DNA of 64,000 nucleotides from Morinoia aosen (Eukaryota; Arthropoda; Malacostraca; Amphipoda; Talitridae), in contig CM059562.1 in NCBI GenBank assembly GCA_030386875.1, positions 65,842,201 through 65,906,200 on the forward strand. Direction: 5' to 3'. This document shows, piece by piece, positions 12,926-26,000 of the stretch (position 1 is its first letter; every line of letters starts with the position of its first letter). The notes under the pieces were generated by a model that saw nothing but the letters and a program-made list of their open reading frames with translations, was not told the DNA's origin and made no database searches. The translations under genes were made by a program, and so were the position numbers.

Positions 12926-13075
12926 AAACGAGTGCCGGACTGATTTTCCTATAGTGATGTATAAGCGTAAATGAAGAGACTGCAACGGCCGGGCTTCGAC
13001 TTTCCTCATGACTTTAATTACGTGACAATGCAGAGCTCGGTATGGACCTTCGAAAGGCAGCTCACAATCGAGAGA
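12926..13075 (-). other. Possible exon interrupted by the solo LTR
   Basis: On the minus strand a good acceptor (tttttgtatgttcag) ends just before 13075. A frame beginning with residues SLDCELPFEG then stays open to the solo LTR. With the LTR and one AAAC copy removed, the frame continues into the GC-rich stretch left of 12034 and meets a donor-like GTAAGT near 12000. The product is unrecognised; a weak likeness to the EGPY part of retroviral-type integrase tails is probably chance. Phase does not match the candidate exon at 14194-14254. Confidence 0.2.
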
Positions 13076-14193
13076 CTGAACATACAAAAACAGACTTAGA
13101 TTCAGACCGGGTTTTTTGTTGAATATTCTCATTGAACAACATTTTTGCAGGGTTATCGATAAGATACGTAACGGCATTAAGTACTTTCTCACTCATGCAT
13201 GCAAATGACCAGCCATGCGCGAGTGACCAGCTATGCGCGACAGGTCTCTACCAATATACTGTAGAACCTTGTAATATAATTGATCAATCGATTAAAGGCT
13301 GATTTCTAGGAAATCTCACTTCCAGGATATAATGGAAAAAAACGTAGCTGAGAATATCATGGTAAACACAATCGTTTCGGATTATAAAAAATTAATTTTC
13401 AGTGCTCAGAAAAATAATTATTTAAAGGGGTGAAAAAAATGTAAACTCTACTCCACCTGAATAAACCGAAAATAAAACATTGACATTGAAAATACAATAA
13501 TGAAACTAAAAAATATTGAAAACATCCTTTGTTGTTTTAAATTTGTCGTAGTTTTATTTTATTATTTTAATTTCAAAGTCAATATTTTATTTTCAGTTCA
13601 TACGTATGAAAAATGTTCAGAACATTTATTCATTGATTTTAGAGCACTGAAGATGGATTTTTCATCATCTGAAACGTTCGTTTATATCATGACGTAATAT
13701 TCTTACCAACGTTGGTTTAACTTTTTATCCTTACATAAGTTTTGTTTAATATATAACAGTTTAGAATTTTCTTTGTATGTGAGTTTAAGAACAAATTTGT
13801 ATTTTATTGCTGATAAGCAAGTCATACCTGCATTCTTTTAATGGCGATCCAGTGTACGGAGACTTTTGGCTCAGGAAAAATGCAAGAATAGACTAAAAGA
13901 TGAAAAGACTAAGAGTTGGAGAAAAGGTAGACGCTCAAGATTAGCAGTAGAACTCAACTCAAGTAAGACAGGGAGAGATCGCAGTCAATCAAGTTGGAGC
14001 AGCTCCTATGGCACGCGCAAAAGTTAGCTGCAAGCAACAAAAGTAATAGGATTTAAGTTAATTGAAGTCGATTCCTGAATAAAATTTAATTTAAAAAACA
14101 ACAAAAACATGATGGAAATTAAAGCGTGTAAAAATTATACATTATAGAGAAGTTGCTGTCAGTAAGAGACATCAAAATATGTTAAATACTCAC

Positions 14194-14562
14194 TCATTCG
14201 AGGAAGCGTTCGTCGGTGATATCCTACTTAATTGCTGCCGGTGTAGGGCGTTTCCTGGAAAACACAATTATAATTCGGACTGTTTGAAAGAATGTGAATA
14301 GTTTTCTTGTAATTTTCAAGACATTGAAGCTCGAGGAGCTAATGGCTGCGGTCCACTAGTCAGGTACAACGAGTGCAAGGCTTTGACAAGGGAAATTACC
14401 GCCTGAAGCACAGTTTGGAGTGTACGTGTTCCGCAGGTCCCGGACAAGTCCAGCATCTGTCCCATCTTGCGCAATGTAGGTCGCGATACGATGCAACTCC
14501 CGGCCCACTTGGAGAATTTGTGAGAGAATCTCACACACTGCGTGCACAGATGAATCGGACAT
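14194..14562 (-). CDS. Candidate two-exon gene fragment, unrecognised product
   Basis: On the minus strand an ATG at 14562 opens a frame (MSDSSVHAVCEILSQILQ at the start) that is GC-rich at third positions. A donor GTAATT follows position 14400 and an acceptor ttttccag ends at 14255. This removes a 145-nt intron and keeps the frame open through a second exon of 61 nt (14254-14194). That exon ends at a strong donor, GTGAGTATTT; unspliced, a stop follows at once. An alternative acceptor (cacgcag) lies at 14538. Exon 1 is predicted helical with two cysteines. I know no family with this sequence, and later exons were not found. Frames on the other strand, including one of 161 codons at 14373-14858, overlap it, so it could still be chance. 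Confidence 0.3.
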
Positions 14563-17524
14563 CGATGTTTTTTATGTATGCGGCATTTATCCATTTACGC
14601 TTATGTTCGAAGCGTGGTAACGCGCCTGCATTCATGACTTCTCAGTTGCAGGAGAGAGTGGAAGAGTTATTTGAACTGTTAAGGGACCTCAGTAAGAACA
14701 TGAATAGAGTAATGGAAGTGTTTCGCAAGAACCAGTGGTTTAGCAGAGAGTGGGGGTATAACGCCGGTGGTATGAAGAGCTGTGATCGAAAAAACAAAGG
14801 ATATTTCCATACTGCAAATGAGGCTGGGATTTCAGTTGCAATCGGATTTGCGACATGAAAATTTTATATGTTGCTGGGTTTGTGCAACGCAATAATATAT
14901 TATTTCAAGTCCTTATTGATTAACTTTGAAATAAAAATCTTCCGTTTATGGAATAGAATGACTGTCTGGACGAAATGCTACTCGGCTGTGTTCGCTACAG
15001 TTAAATTTCATTAGATTAATTGGTTAAATTAAGGATATTTCGTCTAGAATATGGATGGCCTCGAAATCAAGCTTCAATTCGGCGATGATAGGGAAGACTC
15101 TCAATTAATTATTTAGACTAAAATACTGCAATAATTATTTTAATCGATCACACCTACTAATTGAAGTCCACTTTTATAAAATAGATTGAGATTTCAAATT
15201 ATTGTAAAATCCATGAACACATATTTTTGTAGGTAGTGAAAATTTAATGTGCATCTCTTACCAAAATTGTAGGGGTAGAACGTTTCACAAAGTTAATATA
15301 AATTTAATGCTCATGATATTTGCTCACCTCAGTTATAAATGAAATCTTTATTATAATTTTTATCCACATTAGCATCGAAACAACTGAAAAATTGATCTAA
15401 AAGATTAAGTGACTCAGCGAAATTATTAAAATCGTACCAGAAAATTGAGTAACTATAACGTAAACTTTGACATCTGATTTAAACGTGCGTATATTTTGCT
15501 AAGCACAGTAAACTTGAGACGCATTCGCTTTTTATTTTCAAAACTACCTGTTAAGTAACCTCGGTGTTCGAACAAGTTTGAAATACCTTTTCCTTCTAAC
15601 TGCAGCATCTGTAATACTTACATGTTGTACATGTGATCTAAGAAAGTAGGTTTCAAATGTTGTGCTCCATTCACTGCTTCACTTAGCAAACATCACATGT
15701 TAGCTTTAATCTTGCCTGTGGTTATTTTCAATAATTCATTTTTCATCCTTAGAAAAATGTTCCTAAGTATTCATTTATAACTATCCAGCTGCATCCTAAG
15801 CTGTTAAAAACCTACTCTTAGCGAAGCAGCCCGATTGAAGTCGCGCGAAGAACAAAAATCGAAGAACAAGCAATATTGTATTTCTCTATTCAGATTTACT
15901 ACAATAGTTTCTTTCATCTCGCGATGACTAAATATATAAGATGAACATTGTGAGTCCATAAAGTTCAATCATTATTTTTATAATATCCATACACAAGAGT
16001 TTCGTGAAATATTCTGTGAAAAAAATTGAGAAAATAGCACATCAAAAATTTGAACGAGTTTACATTGTGTATCAGTGGCACTTCATTTTTGAGCTCTGAT
16101 TGTGAAGAAAGCGTATCGTTGATGTGGGGCTTGGAAAGGTAGCAGAGACTCGTCGTGAATCTCGGAGCTTCGGTGCCTTTAATTAAGGAGCCCACCTGCT
16201 ATGAAAATTAAATCCCCGTTGAATGAGCTATACTGATCTGCATAGTGAGGATTTTCGTGAAAATTTTCGAAGATCAACTGAGAATAATCATTCAAGTGCC
16301 CATTAACAAAAATATCTTGGTTATGGCTTGAGATGATACGTAGACCAGCCGTGAGCTTCTGCAGACGCTACAACGTAATGACACTGCGTTCAAGATTCGC
16401 TTTGCCGTTGAAGAAAGAATGATACCTCAATCCAACAGTCCATTGCAATCGACGCTAAACTACAATAAAAATTGAAGAAAACGTCCCCACTTCTGTTCTC
16501 GCATATCTATTGTTTTTTTTAAATTGGGAGTTATTATTCACGATTGGTTTAATTTACCACAAATTACCACATTCCCGCGGTAGAAAAAAAATTGATTGTA
16601 CAAGTTGGTTGCACCGGAGTTGCAAGTTGATTGTACCTAATTCTTACTCGCACGAGTAAAAGGTATTGGTACCCCAATATAGAACAATATTATTTCCATA
16701 GTACATCTCTACAGGTGACGTCATTTTACACAGCTCTGAATGCCTCATCTTAATAACGACTGAAGTCAGATAACTATAGACTAAAACTCTTATGTCATGT
16801 TTGCATAAGTTTTTATCTCGGGAGCCGTTTCCTACAGCTATATACTGTGAACGCTCATTTTCGGTCACAATGAAGTGACTTATTAAAATCAAAGTTATAG
16901 CGTAAAAGAAAACCTTATCATAGAAATGGCTTTTCAAGCCATTTCTTTTGGCTGCATTCTTTAATGCAACACCGTATTAGTGTGATGTACGAGTATCAAC
17001 GAAAGTATGTGACCAGACTTATTAAGTGCGCTTATGATTTCCCCAGTAGTTTTGATGGTGTTGGTATAAAGATATTACCAAATATACATTTAAAAAATAT
17101 TCTCTTATACAGGCAGATTATGAAGTATAAAAAGCATTAAGCTGCAGATGACTGCGAAGTTTAAAAATTGGATTCGTCATCACAGAGCTGTATTGGTCGT
17201 GCACATAACCGCTGCCCTCCCAACGGTTAAAATTCAAAATGACTGAGCGCAGTTTGAGGAAAATTCATAAAATAGTAAATTTCTTAAACTTAATTGACGA
17301 GAAAAAATAAACACTGGCTCACGCTGAATATTCTCACGAGGGAGAGTTGAAATAAAAATGTCCTCTACTTTTCTTTGCTTGTCCTCTGATGTTCAGCTGA
17401 ATTAAGTTATTTTGTGAATTTTTCAAGGCTCGTAAGTTCTTCTTTTGTCACCGGGCGCTTCAGAACCACAGACATGCCTTCAAAGTAGCTTCTTTTTGGG
17501 GGACTAGAGCTGTCCTATATAGAG
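14563..17524. other. AT-rich non-coding DNA
   Basis: The only longer frame is the plus-strand continuation (to 14858) of the frame antisense to the candidate gene. It has an acceptor-like ttgcag at about 14650 and no recognisable motif. Nothing else is supported. Confidence 0.45.
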
Positions 17525-17802
17525 CAGGAGTTCTCAAACTTTTTCCAACCAATTTTTTTTAAGGACCACTTTCATAACACAAAAATAAGCTGAGGGCCCC
17601 CTCACATGTGCTCCTCTCAGAAATATTTGTATAAATACATTGTACGCACTGTTTCATAACATTAACAGTCGTGGAAAGATGTATAAAAATACATTAACTG
17701 CATCCACTGTTAAATTCGATACAGTTTGCGGACCCCTTTTAAAGTGCCACGGATGGAAGTGCCACGGATGGGGGCCCGCGGACCCCACTTTGAAAACCTC
17801 TG
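17525..17802. mobile_element. hAT-like MITE
   Basis: The left end reads CAGGAGTTCTCAAACTT. The reverse complement of the right end reads CAGAGGTTTTCAAAGTG. These ends match the CAG-x-GGTTCTCAA type typical of hAT (Charlie-like) elements. The 8 flanking bases are atatagag and ctttagag, matching at 6 of 8 positions, which is the target-duplication size for hAT. The 278-bp interior is non-coding and contains a tandem pair of tgccacggatgg near the right end. It needs an autonomous hAT transposase elsewhere to move. Confidence 0.75.
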
Positions 17803-20800
17803 CTTTAGAGGAGCCTTCAGAGGAAGTTTTTTTTGACTTATCGTCAAGTGCTCGAGTTATTTTAGCTGCACGGATTATGCTACTCTTCTCAAACACATCT
17901 TCCTAAAAACTTTAGTTCTCAAAAAAGAAGTCACTTGAAATGCAGTATCCGCTAGAATATCTTAGTCTGTGAAATATGTATATCACAACTAAATAAAGAC
18001 AAAAATTTCTCCTTTTCCCCACTTTCAAAGATGACCGTTTATGCATGATTCTTAGTAGCATTCGAAGAGGATTTTACCACTACTTCTTGCAAACTTTTCA
18101 AAGCTTGCCACGGCTGCACTTCAGTACATCGCGTAAAACTTAGAAATGTTGAAATGCAATATTATTACGATAGTGAGTGAACATCGCTTAGCACTGATTT
18201 TCAAAGCAGCCTTTCCCCGTATTTACCAGGAAATGAAGCAAACTTCAGATACCATAATCAATCTAGTCGGTGTTCTGTGGCTTCCGAATCGCGTTTGACG
18301 GAAATATTCGAGCAACAATTTCAACTGGCTTTTATCCATAAAAGATACATGGTTCAAAACCAATTAAAAATGAGTTGTAATTTGCGCTAAAGAATATCAT
18401 GAAAAATTACAAGTGTGATCACGGGCTCATTTTTAGGCATCAATAATTTCCTTGCCAAAAGCACCAAACAACGGTAGTAAATTTATTCCATAACTGTATG
18501 AATTGAGTAAGGCAGTGAACACCAGAGCACATAACATCAAGCCCGCAAAGTTTCCATCAGAGATATCAGCACTTCAGGAGAGACATTAATTCCCACAAAC
18601 GTTATTACAGGAGCTGAGACGTGGGGCTGTACAGTTCTGGCTTAGTTGCGGTCCGCCGTTTGAAGTCAACTTGCGCTATCATCTCTTTCAGGGGCCCGTA
18701 AGGGAAAGCAACGGGGTTCATGTCAGTGGCCAATATTAGAGTTTCCGTCAAGGAAGGGAGCTATTTCCCATTCAATTTCATTTTGTCCGTATTTACAACT
18801 CTCCTTCAGGGTACCAGCGCTGTGCGGATCTCCCTGCATATTTACTATGTTTGGTTACTTCATTTTCGTACCGAGCTGGACGACAAAGATTTATTTCATG
18901 CAGAAATTTATCAGTTCTTCCTAAATCGTAAAATCGATGATACTGCATTTTATTGAAAACGGTTTTCTTTGTTGTTGTGGTATTATGTTCGAGTGCCGAT
19001 TAACTTTTGCGATAATACTTTCAAATATTTAAAAAAAAATTCGAATTATTGCTGGAAGACATATTACAGAACAATATCGGAGGGTAATCACGAGCACTAA
19101 TGCATCAAATTTCGTGTTAAAAGGCAGTGCAGAAATTACGGCGAATCTTTCAAGGCAGACGTAGGTAACGAGATGGCAAGCTCATTTTCTCTGCTGATTC
19201 GCATTTTAAGAAATATAAATGGAAAGTAGAAATGACAGTGTGAATGGAATATATTGTACGTACTCCGAGTTCTCTGTATTACAAGGCTGCGACATTTATC
19301 TCAGAATAAATCGTAGATTTGCTTTTAAGACTATCTGACAAACCAACGACGCTATTATACTCTGAAAATCCAACTTTTCAAATGTAGGAATAAAAAATGG
19401 ATCGATGGAAATTACGCACACGATAATTTCTCATTATGATGAATTATGGAAAACATTGAAAGTAAAAATTCACAAAGCATGAAACGTCGTTTTGAAGTAC
19501 GTCTTCATCTATGTGAATGTACGTTGAGAATAACGCTTCGGACATTTTTGAATCTTCGACATGATGCAAAAATATATTGACACCCCAGCACGTTTCATCG
19601 CTAGGCGAGTAGCAACAGCACGGGCAATATAATGGTGTATTCAGTCTTGGAGCCGTAACTGGCGCTAAAGCTGGAGAAAGTTTTAATATTGCTGAAAGTT
19701 TTAATGACATTCTAAGTTTGAGAGGCATAAAAACTTTTAAAATAGTGTTTAACGGCTTAATGTCGCGACATGTTCTCTTGTAGGGGAGTTCACAGGAGGT
19801 TAAAATATTCCACTACACAACTTTTGTGTCTAAATTCAAATGACGGAACAAATGAGTCGTATTCCCAATTTTCATCACTAAATTTCTCGGTAAACAACGC
19901 ACACGAAACATCTTCTGTTACATAGATTGTAGAATGTCCTCAGCCTTAGAGTAAATCCTTGCTAATAGTAAAAAGAATTTTGGTTCAGGCATAATAATTT
20001 AAGAACAAACATAATTTGAAAATAAAAGGGCAGATTTTGAAACTTTGAAAATTATCTGCTCAATAATGCGGGGAGATTCTCATGACTACAGTGCTATGTT
20101 TGAATTCATGTAGCGAAAAGATGCAAGACTTGCAGTTTTTCTACATTTGATGTAAAAACTAATAGGTATTAGTGTCCCTTCTCTTGTAATTAGCTGATTT
20201 TTTATAATTGAGTTTTGTTTAACGTAAAAATTCCGCAGATTTCTTTGTAGGGTACGAAGATTTCTATACTGGCAGAGAACTATGTTGCACCATTACAGTT
20301 TTAAGACGGCCGCTTAAAAATGCATATCATTCAATCCTAAAATCATGCACACCAAAGGAAGCAATATAATCTTCTAGCTGAAAGCAGAACCTAGCCTGAG
20401 CCTTCGCTGTCTTTGTTGTGCCCAACGCCTGCATTCTCCGGCAATGCTCATTCAAGGTTCTTTATGTGGGACCTAATGGGGTTTTAACATGAATTTGATG
20501 ATATGGCCCCTGGCAGACTTACTGTGTCCGATCCTCCTAGCAGCAGGAATGGCATGCATAGATATAAAGAGGCTTCAACCAACCCGACAACGCAAATGGG
20601 ATGTGATTACAATTTTTCGAGTATTTTGCTTTTATTTCATGCTTTCATCATTGTTTGCCTCAGAAACTTTTATGCAACCAGAAGAGTGGGCATTACCCAA
20701 AAGAAAAATCTCGGGTTAACTTATTTTTAATAAAGTATAAGTTTGCGCAAAGTTTTTCTTTGTCGATTTATAATTAGAAATTGATACTTTTCTCGTTCTC

Positions 20801-22667
20801 TATTCAATAAATTTGCTGAACATGCCTATATTTGAGATCTTTCGACATTAAAACCTAATAATTCTCCAAAAAGCTAAAAGTAATTCCAAAAAGGTAGTCA
20901 TTAAAAACTCACATCACAGATTAAAAAATTGTGAAACTGAACATTTGTTTACGAGTTTGTAGTGACCGACAGGTTTTAGTTGACGCATTTAAGTTGAGGT
21001 GAGGCGCACATTTGACGTGTTTAGAGCGAAAGGGTTACATATGTCAGGCTTGGTTATCAGAGCGGATCAGCAGTTATGAGACAAGCAGGCCCTGCAACAG
21101 GTACCAACTTGGTCTGAAATTGATCTACCGATGATGGTACTTTTTTCCTAACAATTGTAATTGTTTGGAATTGATAAAATATAAAATAAAATAAAATTAA
21201 AATATAATAAATAAAACAATATATAATATTCAAATAATTATTGGAAAATTTCATACATTCGACGAATTCTTTATTTAGAACTTCTTTCTAAACCGGTTTG
21301 ACCATAATACGAATAGAAAATCAGTAGCGAAAATTATTTATCTGTGTTGCATGCACACAGATTTGAAGTACATTGTACTATTGCCTTGCGCAAGAATTTG
21401 TTAACGAGTTGTCGCTACAGAATATATTTACTAACCACAAAAATGAGCTAACGTTTTAGTTAAAAAGATGGTATAGCACTTTTATACCTCAGGTTGATTG
21501 CACTAAGACTAAGATGCTTGAATTTAACTTTTACTGATGCCATATACTTATATCGCGAAGGTTCTGTACACGTTCATGGGATGCAATAGTCTTCCTAAAA
21601 AACCCTTGAAAATAATTCAGTTTTTCTTGTGACATTAATACTAATATAAACTTAGCAGTAACAACCCAGTTACTAGGTGTGAATAAGTGAACTACTTACG
21701 CTAATTTAAAGGCGGTTGCTATTTTTGCGATTTTAACTCGTCAGAAAGCCCCTACAGCCTTCAAATTACCATTTACAATACTGACAACTAAATGCTATTC
21801 TTTAATTTGTAATAATCATTGTTTGTTCTCAATCTTCACGCAAAATAATTACAGATGATGTTGATGCATATCTGAAACAGCAGTTTTACTCTAAAGCTAG
21901 GACAGAATTTTTTGTTCTTATACTGGTTTAGAATTTGGCCACGAGAACAAGAGGAAAGTTTTGTCCTCGTAAGTTGAGGACGTTCACAAACGGTACTACG
22001 CATCGAATGTATTTTGACGGTGCCTCATGGGCTGTGTTGCTCTCTCCGTCTTGCAACTTAGACTTGGCTCTTGAATACCGATTAATGTTTGTTTTTTTGA
22101 ATAGAATGAAACAATGACAACAATTTCATTGCTGTTGCTATATGATGTGCAGTGAGAAGCTCTTCATCTGCGTATATCTATAGTACACAAAATTTTTGGT
22201 GGCTCACGCGAAATAATTGACAGACGGTGTGATAGCATTTCTGGAGCTATAATTTATTTAGTTGCAAATGCAGGGCAGAAAATTTTTTACCATGTTAGTT
22301 GAGAATTTTGCTAAGATATTGAAAAGAATCTGGTACCCTAGGGTGTTAGGTAATCGGTATAAAACAGATCTCTAAATAATTTCTGGGCTATCAATTTACA
22401 AATTATTTCCTTTCCCATATTTAACATTAATGTATAACGGCCAATATTGAAAATGACTATCACAACACGTTGGTTGATCGCGAATTTTTAAGAGTAAACT
22501 AGAAAAAAACATCGAATATAAAAATTTCTAGATTCGAGTTCTTATATATCGGGTAGAGGGATTACGAGAATAACATTAAGGAACTGTTGAATACAGAATG
22601 TTTTGTCGATTTCCCGTCGTCGTAAAATCACAGAGGTCACTTTTAATGGAGAACACCGAAAGGAATT
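17803..22667. other. Non-coding DNA, no gene recognised
   Basis: Slightly GC-richer patches occur at about 18600-18900 and 20390-20600, with frames of up to 78 codons but no known motif. An A+T simple stretch lies at about 21175-21230. I see no further element ends. Confidence 0.45.
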
Positions 22668-23033
22668 TGTTATATAGTGAAGTAGGCATCGTTGGGTTTA
22701 TGGATTTCCGGAGATGAGGTTTGCGCGTCTTGCCGGAGGCCTTATTGCGGTAAGGTCAGATGTCTTTATGGGACCTCCGCCGGAAGCTGCGCCTTGGGGG
22801 CGCATCGCATTGGTATGCACCGGAAGAGCATTGTTTAACTTCCGAGCGCTATAGCTTATAAGCAGAGTCGGTGTATGGATGATTCAGTACAAGAATAGGA
22901 ACCTAGCTAAGAGTTTCCTTTTCCTACTCCTGAAGTTAAGGTTTCAGATACGGTAGTTAAAGCTACCGATACTGTAGTTTGCAGCTACAGTTACTATAAG
23001 CCTCGTATCGTGATGAAAAACCAAGATATTACA
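22668..23033 (+). mobile_element. Solo LTR, family B, with perfect 5-bp target duplication
   Basis: This 366-bp segment begins TGTTATATAG and ends GATATTACA, so its ends are nearly inverted and carry TG...CA. It is flanked on both sides by GAATT (22663-22667 and 23034-23038). The interior is much more GC-rich than its surroundings. It holds a TATA-like gcttataagcag near 22854 followed about 25-35 bp later by a TCAGT initiator-like site, as in an LTR promoter in plus orientation. The 5-bp duplication and short length suggest a Copia or BEL/Pao relative rather than the Gypsy families nearby. No internal sequence remains. Confidence 0.8.
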
Positions 23034-26000
23034 GAATTGATAATATACTTAATTCAACGGAGTCTCTGAGACCGAATTCCCAACGGAAGCGCTGAGCATC
23101 AATTGAGGCTGCAATTATGATTTTCAAACAGCTCGATGCCACAATAGAAACTAATTAAGAGGATGCAGATGCATGACAATCGTTCTGGAAATTCTATGAC
23201 GGAAACAAGGGAAGGTAATCGAAGCAGATCTCTCATCACGAATGAAGACGGACGCTGCTGCAACGACAGAAGTGTTGAGACGAGGGTTTTGTTGGTCCTC
23301 GGGCACTGAATCCACTTCTCGACCACGTTGACTTAGTGAGCTGTGGTTTGTTTTTCCCAAGAAAATTACGTTTTGATTCAATGGTGAGATGGGAAACGGA
23401 TGAATTAGCGAAGTGAAAGCATTGTTCGCACATATGCATTGCTTCTGTTTTCGCACACCTGTTTAAAGTGAGCTTGTATATAATTCAAATTAAGACCACT
23501 ATACTTGAGGATTTGAGATTTGAGACACTGCTATTGGTAATAATTATTTTAAGTGTTTTTGCTTTATCCTAAGCGCAAAATGCAATACACCTACCAAGAT
23601 ATTCATTTTCTCTCCAAAATTTTTATTTTGAGAATCAAGCATACAGCTATGCACACTTCAAATGAGTGAAGTAAAACTTAGCAAAATATTAAATTGTGAA
23701 CCAAAAAATTTCAAGAATGTCTATGCGAATAAAATATTTATGCAAATTTATAATAACCGGAAATACATATTGAACATTTATATCTACGATCTCATATCAG
23801 TGGCTGCAGCAAGTTAATTGGTCGACTCTTAATTTTTCCTTCCTCTTTCCTTCATTTGATAATGAAACGGAGACGATATCTTTTTTTTTCCATGGAAAAC
23901 TAAAAATAAAAGGCGAGGTCTTTAAAATACTAAATTACCTTTTAGATAATTTTTATCCGAAAAAAATAAATCTGTACTTGCTGTTCTAGAATTAATTAAG
24001 CACTATTCCATTTCATAGTCTAGCACGAAAAAATTGGTGATAATGTAGTTCGGAGAAGATGTACATTTTTGTGATAAATGAAAAGGAGTAATTTCTAAAA
24101 GTAACCGCCTAACTTTACTAGCAATGTCTACTCACTATTTTGTGAATACCTTAAAATTCTGCCATTAATAAAAAAATTTAAATCATTAGTAGGTAACATT
24201 AAGATGAAAATATCTGACATTATGAAGGAAAAATAGACATCTCGAATATTCAGTCAATCCATTTGAGTCACAGCTGTCTGAGTCAGAAGCAAACAGCCTT
24301 AATTTTTATCTTTGCAGTGATATTTATGTAGAAACTATACAAACAGCAGATCCATTTAGCATTTTGTCGCTTGATTGCGGCAAGTCTTGCGGTCAAAAGG
24401 TATGTCCTTACCACAGTTGCAGTTGTCGTCAAAATTAGTGATATGTAACTACCCGAATAAATAGCAAGGCTACCGATGTAAACCGTTCAATTTGTTGTAG
24501 GAAATACCATTTTACTCCCCACGTTGCTTAAAAACTTCATGAGAAAGATACGTAATCGGTAAAAGAATTCACTCTGTCTTAGATACGCCAATCGTTGTTT
24601 TTTCATGCCGGTGGATGATATGCTGCCAAATGCGACATAATTCTACGCAGCTATCAATATACACTGGAACAACTGACACACTCTAACTTGACTTGTATGC
24701 ATTTTTCTCCTGTTCAAACTATTCTGTCCAAGCACTATCTCATTTCGTCGGAAATATTTTCGCTCTTAGGCAGAGACGAGTGAAGCAAAGCAAAGCTTCG
24801 GTGAGACTCACTCAAGAATCAGTTCTTTTGAAAGTTATGACAGCAAATAGTACAATATTACAATGGATGCGCACCCTTATTTAAAATTCCAATGGTCTAT
24901 TCGCTGAAATTTTAAAAAATGCACCGAGTAGCAAAAATAGCAGACTAAAATCATTGCTTTGATGGATTCTTCAAATTTCAGTCACAAAGTTGATGCAATA
25001 AAGTAACGAATGCCAGTTTAAATACTAGTATTAGAAATCAGGTAAGTATATTAGACAAAGAAATTTGTGAATGCTGTTGACCGAAGCCAAATTTGACTAG
25101 TATCTTACGGCCCTTTCCGCGTGTAGGAAGTTATATTTATTAAAGGAAACTGTATCAAACAAATACAATAATAACTCATGCAATAAAAACATGAATTCCT
25201 AACGAAAAAAGGAAATATTTTCAAGTGTAATTCCCCACCGAAGTAGAGAGTTATGATACACGCGTCTTCTCGACGTCCGTTGCACCGACAGTGACTCATC
25301 TTCAAGAAGTTATTATTTTAAAACTGTCTCATTAAAGGCGAAAAGAAAACACTTTGTAGTTCAGGAAGCTTTAAGCTCCCTAAGAGCTCAGTGACGTTCG
25401 AAAAACTTACGTCAATATTTTTCTTGCTTTTTCTGCGTGCTTTTTGACCCCACTTCTGCAGCGACACTAAAGAGCAAACACGGTGGGTCGACTGAGACGT
25501 CAACGTGAGGAATGGCAAAACTCCTGGTTTTATGTGTGTGAGAAAGGCAGTCTAATTCCTCGAGTTTGCACAGGTTGCAGTCTAATTCCTAGAGTTGGCA
25601 CTACTAAAATATTTAGGTACTGCTGTTTTAGTGGCATTCTGAAAAGTGATAAATGTTTTCCACGTTCTTCATCATCAGTATTTTCTGTAATCTCTGGTCA
25701 GTGCTCTGAAGCGATTTTATGTTTATTTTAATTTTAAATAATGTGCAAAACTGAGCCAGCTCAAGTTCTTGTCAGAAGTCAGTATTATGATTACCATCGA
25801 TCTGAATATCATAAATTGGAGATAAATCGTTTCCTTATTTCTTCTCAGGTTATTGCTAAAAGAATATATTGAAGATTGAAGTTTTTGCATCTGGTACAAT
25901 AGCTACAGTCCCTGAGAAAATCAGAGGAGAATTGTTTTGTAAGGAGAAATCCTCGCGATCCCGTATGAAAGTATCTGTCCGTAGCTTTATAATCACGTAA

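Noticed and set aside
14373..14858. The 161-codon plus-strand frame as a gene
   Set aside because: Much of it is antisense to the splice-consistent minus-strand candidate, and its own sequence shows no motif. It is not fully excluded.
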